Positions 31,238 through 42,673 of a stretch of DNA of 64,000 nucleotides are shown here, piece after piece. The notes under the pieces were generated by a model that was given only the letters and a program-made list of their open reading frames with translations, was not told the DNA's origin and did no database searches. Both the position numbers and the translations under genes were made by a program. This DNA is from Bryopsis sp. KO-2023 (Eukaryota; Chlorophyta; Ulvophyceae; Bryopsidales; Bryopsidaceae), in NCBI GenBank assembly GCA_030272585.1, contig BSYQ01000003.1, positions 3,162,001 to 3,226,000 on the forward strand. Reading direction: 5' to 3'. Within the stretch, counting starts at the first letter, position 1. The number at the start of each line of letters is the position of its first letter.

Positions 31238-31356
31238 TAGTGCATAACCCTTGACCGATACATAACCTCACCCCGAGTACTGAAGTCGCTCCCAGTACAT
31301 AACTTGCACCTAGTACTTAACCCACCCCCAGTACTTGAGGACAAACAGTACTTAAG
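31238..31356. repeat. Seven degenerate repeats of about 18 bp
   Basis: A TACTTAAC-like core (also TGCATAAC, TACATAAC, TACTGAAG, TACTTGAG) recurs with starts at 31241, 31259, 31278, 31296, 31314, 31332 and 31349. The spacing is 17-19 bases. Confidence 0.6.
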
Positions 31357-31404
31357 AAAATTTACGAAAACGTTACGGGCAGGCAGGCAAGCAAACACGT
31401 GCTA

Positions 31405-31470
31405 TGACCCAGACGCGAATCGAACGCGCAACCTTCCGATCTGGAGTCGGATGCTCTACCACCAGCGAAA
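31405..31470 (-). tRNA. tRNA-Trp(CCA) pseudogene-like sequence
   Basis: On the minus strand the anticodon arm TCCGA-CTCCAGA-TCGGA (anticodon CCA, plus 31442-31444), the variable loop AGGTT and the T arm GCGCG-TTCGATT-CGCGT are intact and match plant tRNA-Trp. The 3' acceptor strand CTGGGTC plus A is present, but nothing upstream pairs with it; the D arm is only partly formed before TGGTAGAGC. The 5' end has been replaced, so it is probably not functional. Confidence 0.6.
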
Positions 31471-32559
31471 ATAAATAGAACAGTACACGCAATCTCTCAA
31501 AAGAATTAAAAAAAAAAACACCTGTATACTTCCCTCCTTCCCCCCTCAAAACTCTTTCTATCCGTTATTTCTCTGTTCAAATTTTTTCGAAATTACATCT
31601 CCCCCCCCCCCCCCCCCCAACGAAACAATTTTGCCATGTGTATCTATTTTTGGAAAATTGCTTTTCCAATCACCCCAAGAAAAGGGTTGCAGTTCAAATA
31701 TTTCTCTCTGAACAAATTCAGCCACCTACCTATTCACACAACACCCATACCCTAAAATCCTACAAACCACCGAAACGACCATTCGTTTTTTTTTTAATTT
31801 GTTTGGGCATTGTATATATATATATATATGTATATATATGTATTTATTTAACCCCAAGCCTGTCCTGACTCCATTGGACAGACCACCAAGCAGTTGGAAA
31901 AAAAAGGACCAAAATCACCCCAGATTTTAGTAGAAATTGAGAGGCCTGAGCCTCTCATTGAATATACCCAGACATACCCATCTTTATCATTTTGAAACAG
32001 TGCCATCCTGCAGAATTTGGAGGTCCTAACAACCCAATCTCATTTCTCAACCCCCCCCCCCCTTTTCCCCAACAGAAATCGGGAACAAACCGTGGCGTCG
32101 ATTTGCTAGCTTGGCCCTTGACTGATTTCGAGGAAAAAAACAAACAGAACTCCCGAGAGTCCTGCCGTTGTGAAATTCATTTTGTCTTTTTTTTCTCCAC
32201 CTTCATTTCATGAAACGATTTCCTCTCATTCACAACCCTCCATTTTGGCACGCTGAACGATATCTACTATGCTTCCAATGGACTGGAAAAAAAAACACGC
32301 ACACACACAAATCCTTTAAGCTTGGCCCAATCTTAACCAGCAATGCATTTCGAAAATTAGATTAATTAAAAAACTAATTTATTGCGAATTCGAGACTCAA
32401 ATCTTCATTTTCTTTTTTTTTGATGATGATTGATAAAACACTTTAATTCTTCCCCAATTTATCCCCATTTTCATTACATTTCTTTATTTAAATGTTAAAA
32501 ACGTTAAAATTTAAAGCCCCACGCAGCCCATCCAAAAAGGATTTTGATTATCACCATTA
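31471..32559. other. AT-rich DNA 3' of the kinase gene
   Basis: Poly-C (31601-31618, 32050-32061), poly-T and TA runs. A last exon of the kinase gene could lie here, but I could not identify it. Confidence 0.4.
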
Positions 32560-35062
32560 TCAGTGGGTTTTTTTGGTTTTTTTTTTTTTGGTTGATTTTC
32601 TCACTTGTAATCCATCATCCTCTGGCCGTTTAGGAAAATCGTGTTGGGCGGCTCCTGGCGGCAAGCCGATATTATACCAAGGGTGCATCTGGATGCCTTT
32701 GATTGTGAGACGAGCTTTGGGGTCTGGATTCAAAATTCTCTTCAGCAGATCCAAACACTCATTCGATAATTTGGTGTGGGCCGGAAATTGCCAGTCCGCA
32801 TTCACGATACGCTGTGTTCCAGAATTGAAACAGAAAAGAAAACAAAACAGAACAGAACAGTTAATTAAAAAAACTAAAAATAAATAAATAATGGAGGAAT
32901 GCATCAGGGGTGTATCATATATATATTTATATATATATCATAAATATATCATAACATAATATTTTCTGTGCTGGGGTGCCGTAAAGGATGAGGGTGATTG
33001 ACAATCAATGCAGGTTCAAAAGCAAATATCAAGTTTCTCAAAAGGGCAATACGTCTCTCTCAAAATAACAAGTAAGCAGCATGAGCCCCCTATGTTTGGC
33101 ATTTTTTGTTTCGTGCTCAGAGGCAACCTCACCTCCATTAGCTTCTCTAAAATTTGATTCACAGGTAGGTCCCTGTCCTCTCTTCGTTCGAACGGAAAAC
33201 AGCCACACAACATCGTGTAGAGCATGACTCCACAGCACCACACATCTGATTGCTGTCAAAAAACCAACAAGACAAAACAAAGAAACTGAGATTTTAAAAC
33301 AAAACGAAATCCCCCGATAACCATCCGGTTTTTTCTTCCACCCATCCGAGAAAAGATGCCTCCAGTGAAAAACAAAAAATTGATGACAGAAAAGGTGCAG
33401 AACTTTTTCATTTGAGATTCTATTGAATTGCAGAGAGATACCGAGCTTTTGGTTGGTAGACGACCCTGCCAAATAAAAAAAATGAGGGGAAAAAAAAGCT
33501 GTGGTTTGAATCAAAAAAGCTTTACTCTCACCTTTCCATCATAAGTCCCTCCTCTCGGTATCTGTATAATTTCTGGAGGCAAGTAATTCGGCGTGCCCAC
33601 TTGCGTTCTGCACAGAGATGTCACATCTTTCGACAAACCGAAATCGCAAAGTTTCAGCAGCCGCTGATCATCCGACAGCAAAGTGTTGTCGAGCTTTATG
33701 TCTCTGTTTGCCACGCCCTAGATTGGAAAAGAAAACCAAAACGTCCAAAATAAATATACATATGCACTCGTTTTCCTTCATCATGTTCCCATTGATATGA
33801 ATCGTTTCAATCTGACAGAAATAAAACCTCACTATTTTGGAAGCCCCAAATCGTTATTATCGTTGTTATTGTTTTTGCCTCATTTGAAGCTATTTACATC
33901 TGATTCTTTCACCCCGCACATCCTCCCCCCCCCCCCCAAAGAAAATAAACAAAATAGAAAGATTAAATAAAGTTATAAGAAGAAAAATATCTTATTGATG
34001 GGAAGTAATGCAAATCGAGTCTTGCCCTGGGGATAAATGATGAATGAATGAATGAACGAATCGGTCAACGAATCCATGTGGGGGATCGAATCCTTGTCAG
34101 TTCGGGTTTCTGTCATTCGTATTTCGATTCCAGAGCCGACACACAAAATCCAACAGAAGGATTTGTATCGGAACAAAATCCGATCCGATCCCATCCACAT
34201 TCACACTCAAGCGCGCGCGCGTTCTGTTCGCGTACCATGTGGTGGCAATAGTTTACGGCGAAGATCAACTGTTGAAAGTAGAGTCGAGCGCCGTCCTCCG
34301 TGAGAGAGTGGGTTTTCAAAAACTCGCGGAGGCTGCCGCCAGGGGCGTACTCCATCACGATACAAACGTTTTTATCAGTCAGGAACACCTGCACGCACGC
34401 AAGAAGATGGCATTTGTTTTAGCTTTTGTTGGCAAGGAGAGAAAAAAGGATCAAGTGTCAGGTGTGTGCGAGAAGGGAGGAGAAAAAGAAAAAGAGTGAG
34501 AGAAGGGATCGACTCGCCTCGTAGAACTGGATCACGTGGGCGTGCCAGAACTTTCGATGATTGAGGAGCTCCCGTTCGACTTTGTCGCTCATCTGCGATC
34601 GACGAGAACACAGGGTAAAGACACTGGGAAGACGTCAATAGTCTCTGATGGATGATACAAAAACGTCACGAGAAAACCGAGCAACACCTGCGTTCCTCTT
34701 GGAAGGCACTTGATCGCCACGTGCTCGTCGGTTTGCTTGTCGAGCGCCAAGAACACGCACCCTTGCGCCCCCGAGCCAAGCTCCCGAACCTGCGGCAGAA
34801 ACATCGTCTCAGCGCGCGATCCACAATTTCGGCTGGCAAGTGTGCAGTGACGCCTGCACAATCCCAAGGATCTCGTCGGCGACTCCATGGCCGACGTGCA
34901 GAACTCTTCGCAACTCACCATTTCGTATCGGAGGTGTCCTTCCAGCGGGTTCACCGGCTGTGCGAACCTCGCTACGGCTTTCTCCTCCAAGCGCGCAAGA
35001 AGCTCCCGATTAATCCTCATCAGGGACAGAAAGCTCTTTCTGCTGCGCAAGCCACTCATCAT
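32560..35062 (-). CDS. SnRK2-type serine/threonine protein kinase
   Basis: Seven exons, all phase 0: 35062-34919, 34789-34688, 34592-34518, 34388-34236, 33717-33532, 33252-33133, 32811-32605. That gives 329 aa; reading on without splicing adds 14 Lys-rich residues to a stop at 32560, while a good donor (CAA|GTGAGA) hints at a further exon. Kinase motifs: ELGSGAQG glycine loop, VAIKCL lysine, NRDIKLDN catalytic loop (Asn where HRD has His), DFGLSK, GTPNYLPPE, SDVWCCGVMLYTML and HPWYNIGLP. The plan and the spacing match SnRK2, the plant and algal family for osmotic, nutrient and ABA signalling. Exon 3 ends in a GC donor (GAG|GCGAGT). The gene lacks a recognisable SnRK2 C-terminal acidic domain. 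Confidence 0.85.
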
Positions 35063-36150
35063 TGAATCACTGCCGTTCGTTATTGACACTCTGCACGCGC
35101 ACACACAAACGCGCAAAAAGAAAAGCACTGCAGTCGGTTTTTTTTCCCCCAAGGCTGCCCACCTGGGGCGACTTTTAAATACCTGTCGACCACAGTGTGA
35201 CCTCAACCCTGGCTTCTGTGGGGCTACTGCGCAAGGGAAATCGGTTCTGCGAAGCCCTTTCTTTGTATTTCCTTGCCGTGAAAACGCCCTCGCTGTCCCC
35301 ACGCGTCGTCTTATCATCTTTCTTGGCACCGGTGAAAACCATGGCGTTATCGCGCGCGATGGCAAACGTTGAAATCATACCGTTGGGCTGCGGAGCGGTT
35401 GATTGACAAGTGGGGTGATGCATCTACACATCGTGTCGGCTACGCATGGCCGTTCTGGAGGCACAGATGACGAGAAAGTTTTTGCTGGGTGTTTTTTTTA
35501 TGATGAATCGAAACAGGGATGCTCGAACAAACGGGGAGAACCAAGAAAAAGCATTCATCCCTCTTTTTCTGGATTTTCGTTGTGGAAGAGAAAACAGTGG
35601 TTTTGCAACCTTTCTAAAGAAAGACGTTCTGTGAAAGGAACTCTACACCTCGCACCCAGTTGCACCACCGCCTTCCCAAACCATGAAACATGAAATGGAA
35701 GATAGAGTTTCTGTTGCTACTTCCTGGCCAGCTAATCAATCAATCTTTCGATTTTTTTCCAAATATTCCGAGGTATTGCCTTCGAAAGTCCTGACAGAAT
35801 CAATATTCCTATTTGATGTCAGCATCAAGAACCCTCACCTGGAATGGGTGTTGAAATACTCTCACCACTGGTTGCATCAATCAGTTGTTTTTTCCTTCGG
35901 TTGTATTTTGTGACTACAAGATCTCCCTTATATCGGCACCCACCGATGACATGAAAAATGCTCCACTCCTCCAACCCCCCCCCCCCAAAAAAAAAAAAGA
36001 AAAAGAAAAGAAAAGACTAAAAATAATTGCTGGACCCCTACGACGCCACATCTAAAAAACCTGCCTCGTCCCATCTTGCTTGCATTTTCTCCCTCTAAAA
36101 TCATCTGGTCTAAACAACCCCCAACCCCAACCCCTTTTTCTTCTTGATGT
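35063..36150. other. Between the kinase start and NHP2 3' end
   Basis: No gene seen. Short frames only; poly-C/poly-A at 35974-35998. Confidence 0.5.
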
Positions 36151-37459
36151 TTAAAAGCTGGTTGGCATCGCTGCTTTCACCCTTTCTGCTACATCATCGA
36201 ACAAATCCGTGTATTTTTCGTTCTTATCATCAGATTGCTTGGCTCCAGCCTTTTTGACGGGTTCCCTCAACACCAACACGGAGCTGGTCGGCCGAAGGCT
36301 TCCCAGACTCTTACCCAATTGCTGCAAGAATGAAAAAAAGAAGAAAGATGACCTATCTACGTAAATCTGGCATCAGGACAGTGCATTATGTTTATATCCT
36401 GACTCAATCTGTAACAAATCGAAGGGCTGCATTGTATCTCATGTTTTCCGAATATAAAAAGATTAAAGAAAACAGGGGTGTAATGCATTCGTAAACATCT
36501 CGTTTCACAATGGTTGGTTTGTGCAGTTGCACTGGAGGAAACTCCAAAAGGTGTGAAAAAATATGACTATGTGACTCCAGGTCAGACTCACTTCTTTGCT
36601 GGGAATGTAGATGTAAGGAATTTCTCTGTCTTCGCAGAGGATGGGCACATGGCAAATCAGGTCGACCGGTGTAACATCGCCAGCAATGATGCAAACCCTA
36701 CCCAAACGAAAAAAAAAATCTAGGTATTTTATATGTGTTGCTTATCTATGATTCACATAAGCAATACTATGTCAAGATGTTTCCACCACTTCAACATCCC
36801 GATTCTTTTCATTTGAAAAATGACCCCACGCAGTCAAGGCTCTTTATTAATTTATTAATTTATTTATAAATATATATTTTTTCTCTGGTGCAGAATGAGA
36901 TTTTACCTGAAAACAAGAACTATCTGTTTGTACTTTTCCTCAAAGTCGATCATATCTTTTTGTGAAAGTTGATTTTCTTCTGGCATTTTTCGACATTCTT
37001 TTCTTTTCGAGACGCATGCAGAAAATATCGATGTTCCTTTCGACCAATACTCTTTGTTCAAGAATTGAGAATGGGATGCAAAAATATATATATATATATC
37101 ACTATTATTAAAAAATAACCTTTTTTTCTTAATGATAGGTGTGTGCTGGATAAGACTGCTTGAAACAAGAAATATCAAGGGCAGCAAATCCTCCAACAAA
37201 GCAAGATTTGCCAGCCAGATGTCCAGAGACAAAACAAAATCATCAATGCAAAAATTGTAGATGCCTACCCCTTGGCTCCTTTTCTGATGCTTTTCACCAC
37301 TTCTTTGACTCCTCTTCTGGTGCAAGTTTTCTTGGCCGCCGCCTTGGACACGAGCTTCGCCAGCTTTTTGAACAACTTTTCGTTTGCCAGCGGGACAGAG
37401 ATTTTAGTGGCGCACTGAGACAGTTCAGAATATGACTTTGCCTCCGTTTCGTCCGTCAT
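36151..37459 (-). CDS. NHP2: H/ACA snoRNP protein NHP2 (L7Ae family)
   Basis: Three exons: 37459-37269, 36697-36592 and 36321-36151; 155 aa with a TAA at 36153-36151. Intron 1 is phase 2, intron 2 phase 0. Exon 1 carries LANEKLFKKLAKLV and the RNA-contact block RRGVKEVVKSIRKGAKG. Exon 2 has VCIIAGDVTPVDLICHVPIL and IPYIYIPSKE, and exon 3 QLGKSLGSLRPTSSVLVL, all in the order of the L7Ae fold. NHP2 binds the kink-free H/ACA RNA with NOP10 and dyskerin in the nucleolus and Cajal bodies to make pseudouridine; it also belongs to telomerase RNPs in some lineages. The frame is open above the chosen ATG (MTDETEAK), but that ATG gives the usual length. Confidence 0.93.
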
Positions 37460-39019
37460 CCTTGCGGGCCAGGTCGCTATAATACGTCGAGGAGGGAAGC
37501 GCGCAAATGAAAGATGAAGGAAGAAAGGACGAAAAATTCCCCCTGCCGACTGAAAATACAGAAGGTAAAAGGAGTTCCTCAAATTTCGACCCAAGGCAAA
37601 GATGGACTGCATTTACAAAAGTCGAACTAAATTTTGCTCGCTTTTGACAGCAGGATGGGCGCCTCAGTTGGGCAATCACCTCAACTGTTTGGGGTGTAGC
37701 CACAGGAGGAAAAACACATTAAAAAAAAGTGGAAATTGGAATTGGAAATGTGGAATGGTGTGATTTATTGTGGTGGAGTCTCTTTGCCTGGATTTTGGCA
37801 GAAAGGGAGCGAAACCATGCATGATTTGTTTGCCTTTGGGCGGGTCTGGGCCGAACATTTGCTAAATCTCAACCATTCTGGCCATTGGCCCTTCCTCGAT
37901 TCCAAAAGAGAAATCGATAAAACTCCCTGTTCCAACAAATAGCATTTTTTTTTTCCCTGCTTCAGGCATTTTCGACTGGTTGGTTGCGCCGAACAGCTCA
38001 CTGGCCAAGAAAATAAGGATGGATGGACATGGACATCAATCGATTGTAACGCCATTGGTTTATAAATCTAATCATTAGTCATTCTGAACCCAACACAACA
38101 AAGCTCATGAAACCCCCTTCCCCCCAACAGTTCCCCCCAAAGATAACGAGAGGTTTTGAATTTTAGAGATCAAATTGATGAAGACCCCGGCCCAGCCCCA
38201 AAAAAACCGAACACAGGGAAAAAAAATCCAAAGGAAATCGAACCACACAAGAAAAAAACCACGCTTCATCCCTGGAAATGATATAATAGGGACATAATAT
38301 TTTGATATGTTTTCTCATCTTCACCACGTCATAAATTCAAGAGAAAATCTTTTCATAAAAATTAATGAAAAAAGAAGAAAAAAAAATCCTGTGCTGAAGA
38401 AGAAGAATCCCAAAACTGTGCCTGAGAATACCTACCGAAAAAAAAGATTCAATCGGACCGAAAAACCCAGCAACCCCCCTTCAGAACAAACCACCAAATT
38501 CTTTTGCTTGCACTGTTTTTCGTCAAATCAGAATCAAGGTTTCTGAAAGAAATTACCAAGCAACCCCTATCAATGATTTTTTCATGTTGTTTTTTCTTTC
38601 TGTTGTTTTTTCTTTTTTTCTTCTCCGCAATCAAATTTTTAATCGAAGAAGGCAACCGCCGCCACCAATCCACCCTCACACAGCCATTACCTTTCAAAAA
38701 AAATCTATATTTCCCCAATTTTCACAATTGTTTTACTTTTCTCTTTTTTTTTTCCGAAACTCCATTGTAAATGCTGTTCTCCTCATTGTCGGGAAAAACA
38801 ACAAAAAAAAGCTTCAAAAAAAAAAAAGCCCAAGATTCCATGGGCAATTTTTTCCCCTTTCTCTTTTCTTTTTTTCATCCCAATATATGATTGATATTGT
38901 TTCATTCACCCTGCCAACGAAACAATGGATATATCTGTAAAGAGTTTTTTTTTTTTGGTTGATCTCCTCGCAATATTGTATTTTTTTATCCTTCCCTGGA
39001 TGGAGGGGGGGAAAAGGAT
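37460..39019. other. Intergenic, no gene seen
   Basis: Homopolymer-rich. Frames are short and not family-like. This is the NHP2 promoter side and the AGPase 3' side. Confidence 0.5.
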
Positions 39020-42000
39020 TTAAATAACAGTGCCGTCTGGGATGGTCGCACCCCTCATGATAACGACGATTCCGCTGCGAATGATGTAGCCCTCCTCTTC
39101 GCACATTTTCTCCTCGGCTCCATCCTTGTTTACGATGGTGCAGTTCTTTCCGATTCTGGCATTCTTATCCACAATGGTGTTGCTGATCAAGCAATTCTCA
39201 CCAATCCCTGATTTTCAGAAAAAAACATAGCAATAAGAAACCATAAAAATTAAAGAAAACACATCCCCACACACACAAATAATTTCCTCAACAAGATTTC
39301 AGCTGAATGATGTGTATCAAACCCAAATCGACAGCTTTTTCCCAAAACCACCCCCTCTTCTTGAGTCTATGTAATTCGACCTAACCTCAATCTCCAACAC
39401 TTCCCAAAACACAAAACACCAGGCGGAAGGGGGGGGAGAGAGAGAAAAATCAACATATATGGTCCTTGTTAATCCCACAGCCGAAAAAAAAAAATCAAAA
39501 ACCGCCCAGAACAGACGAAAAACAACGAAACTCACCGATGGGCACGCCTCCATTGGCCAACCTGGCATCCACCTCCTCCTGAGACTCGTATTTATCAGCC
39601 CCCATGATCATGGCATCCTTGATGGTGCAGCCTCCGCTCACGATCGACCTCAATCCCACGACGGCATTCTGAATGGTGCTCTTCTCCAACTTGCAGCCGT
39701 GACTGATGATGGACTCCGAAATTTTGCAGTCCAAAAGCTTGGATGGCTCCAGTCCACGAGGGGAAGTGTAAATCGGTGCCTCTGGGTCGTAGAATTCAAA
39801 CTCGCAGCCCTGCGTGGAAAGAATCACCGAGTTTTAGCGGTCTGGTCCTCCCATTTCTCCAAGTTCGGAAAAAAAAAGTTGAAAAGAGAGAGAGGAAAAA
39901 GAGAGAGAGAGAGAGAGAGGTTGGGTTCAGGCTTTTTTCTTTTTCTTTTTTTTTACCTCCTTTGCAAGGTTGAGGTTGGAGTCGAAGAACGACCTCACGG
40001 TTCCAATATCCTCCCAGTAGCCATCGAACAAATGAGCCTTCAAACTGCAACCCAACGTCTTCGCCCCAGGGATGATTTCGCTGCCGAAATCGTTGGCGTT
40101 CATGAATTCCTTGTTCAACAGGTTCAACAAGACATCCTTCTTGAAGCAATACACCCCCATGGATGCAATGAACGGCATGTCTTTTGCTCGATCCTTGTCC
40201 AAACCCAGACTGGTGGTGTCGACTCGCATCTTCTCCAGCTCCTCCCCCTTGGGCTTTTCGGCGAATTCGGTGACGCTGGAGTTTTCGTCGACTTTCATGA
40301 GCCCGAAATCGGAGGCTCGATCGTAGCCGCAAGGGATGGTGGCGATGGTGATGTCTGCATTGTTCTCCAGGTGCTCCTGGACGAATGCCATGTAGTTCAT
40401 GCGGTACCTGAGAATCGAACAGAGGTTGATGTAAGGGTTATTAAAAAGGGTTTAAAAAAAAAGAACTGCATACAAAAAAAAATGATGCTCAGGTTAGCAT
40501 TGGTTTGAAGGACAGTGATGAGAGATCCTCGCCATAGCCCCTTGCAATGAAAACTGTTTTATTCTCGTTTTTCCCATTACTGACTTCCTGTGAATGTAAA
40601 AAACATCCCAAAAAAAAAAGTTTGTTCCCTTTTCCACAATCAAACTCTGAAACACTCTACAAAAAGTCCTTTTCACGTCTTGGTTTTTTTTTCGCCCCTT
40701 TCCCTTGAAAACAAACTTAAACAGAACCAGGACTGATAAAATGATATGGTCGCATCAGCAAGGGCGCTCATTCCTTTCATTTTCAGTGGCAAAATTGCCT
40801 GTCAGTAAAAAAAAAAGCCAATTCACTCACAGATGATCTCCCGAAAGAATGAGCACATGTTCGATTTTCCTGTTCCTGACGTCCTCCAGCATCCATCCAT
40901 ATTGCCTGACCGCATCGGCCGTTCCTTGAAACCACTCCTTCTCAGAAGAGGGGGACAAGGAAGCCGCCAAGACCTCGACAAATCCAGCGTTTCTCTTTCC
41001 GGAGAACGTCACTCCCCTGTTGTATGTCCGACCCACGTGCCTGTTCAGCGAGGTGGAGTTGAACTGGGTGAGGACGTAGATCTTGTTCACGCCGCTGTTG
41101 ATGCAGTTACTGATGGGGATGTCGACCAGGCGGTAGGCTCCTCCGATGGAGACGGCTGGCTTGGCGCGGGATTTGGTCAAGGGGTAAAGTCGAGTGCCGG
41201 CTCCACCACCGAGAACGATCGCTGCAGTCGACATCACCAGCATGCGTGGGTTGGGATTGATGCAAAAGAGTCAAAATCCATTCAGATGATGGGCATTTTT
41301 TTTGGGGGGGGGGGGCGGGGTTGTGCTTTGTTTTGTCGATTTTGTGGGGGGCGGAGACTAAATGATGAGGATTCAATGGAGGATGATAAAGGACTTGGAA
41401 TTACAGTGAAGAGCAACCTGACTGGAATGATGATTATTATTGTTGTTGTATATATATATATCCAGGGAGGGTATGTGGGTTTGCTGGTTTGCTGGGTGGG
41501 ATGCAGGATGCACTGTGATGATGATGAGTCAGCATGGTGATTAAAAAGCATAATGATTTTTTATTTTTCTGCTTTTGGATTAATGATGCTCCAACCAAGA
41601 TTCGAAAAGGAGGCTCGACACGAGCAGCGTCATTCTGTTTTTGATGGATCCACTGGAAAAAGTCGTACGTCGCAAAAATATCGCTACCTGCGACGGAGTT
41701 GCCCACGAAGCGCTCCACGTTTTGCTCCTGACGAGCGGTTTCCGAAAAAAGTGGCTTCTCGACGATCGCGCGTACTTCGTTGGTCAGCGCCCTGCCATTA
41801 AAAAACAAAAACAAAACGCATCAATCAAATGTTTGGCGTCGGCTCACGCCACTAAACCGTTTCTACTAGAGCTGGACGCGAACTGTGGATTTAATACTCA
41901 AGTTCAGCGACTGCGTGGCGTTGAGAAAGCTGGACTAGAAATTGGAATTATAGATCGCAAAAGAGGCGACGAAACATTTCGAACAGAGTCACAAGCCGAT

Positions 42001-42171
42001 GGATTTCGAACTCGACCCTCCGCCACACCTGCTGCTTTTTCGCGCGAGTCTGTTCGCCGAGGACACCCCGCATCCCCTGAAGCTCGACCCAGTGGCGCTC
42101 CCCAGACGGGCGCCCAATGGCGACTTGCCGCACGACTGCGAGACTTGGCTGTTCATCATGGAGGCCCTCAT
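39020..42171 (-). CDS. APL: ADP-glucose pyrophosphorylase, large-subunit-like, with transit peptide
   Basis: Six exons: 42171-42029, 41791-41688, 41221-40831, 40407-39957, 39809-39536, 39207-39020; 516 aa; phases agree at every join. Residues 1-48 are Ser/Arg/Gly rich with few acidic residues, like a plastid transit peptide ([18 protein letters not shown]). The enzyme makes ADP-glucose from glucose-1-phosphate and ATP, the committed step of plastid starch synthesis. Seen motifs: [19 protein letters not shown] (nucleotide binding), [31 protein letters not shown] (sugar-phosphate site), [16 protein letters not shown] and a left-handed beta-helix end [27 protein letters not shown] and RSGIVVIM look more like large subunits than small ones. 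The activator-site Lys near the C-terminus (often LK or IK) reads MR here. Its start faces URI1 502 bases away. Confidence 0.93.
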
Positions 42172-42673
42172 TTTGGGTTTTTCGAACGCTTTCAGGAGCT
42201 AAAAATCGACGAAACAAGTGCGGAGGGGCGACGCGGAGAGCACTCGGCGCCAGTCACTGCAGGAAAAACGAGATTATCGTGGAGGCTTGATTGTTTTTTG
42301 GTGAAGTGCCACGGGCATGTATTTCGAGCGTTTCGTACTCGAATGAAGGATAATTCCGTTGATGCGCGCACGTGGTGAAGTGGCTGGCGTGCGGTTCGCC
42401 ACGAGAACGCAAAAAGACCTTCCGAAAGCGGCGAGCGGCGAATCCTTTTCGGCTTTTCAAAACGCCGACAAGGAATCTGAATTAAAAGATTCGAAAAAGG
42501 GCGCGGGAGTCGTCCGCCCGCCAAGAGAATCGAAAATCCTGCTCCCCCTCCTCCAAACCAAAGCCAATTCACGCAATCTCAGCCAATCAATCCCTTTTTT
42601 TGGACTGGATTCAACATTCTTGTTCTGTTTGTCTGCGCGTGGTAGTGTTTCGTCAGGAGCTGGGCGTGTAAAT
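42172..42673. promoter_or_regulatory. Shared intergenic region of AGPase (minus) and URI1 (plus)
   Basis: These 502 bases separate two divergent ATGs, so promoters of both must lie here or in the first exons. The DNA is GC-richer than its surroundings with several TTCGAAA-type stretches. No TATA box was found. Confidence 0.45.

Noticed and set aside
31400..31480. Permuted tRNA-Trp gene
   Set aside because: The missing 5' half was not found downstream of the 3' half on the same strand.
39495..40508. 349-codon plus-strand frame over the AGPase exons
   Set aside because: It is antisense to two well-matched AGPase exons and crosses their intron; it is a shadow.
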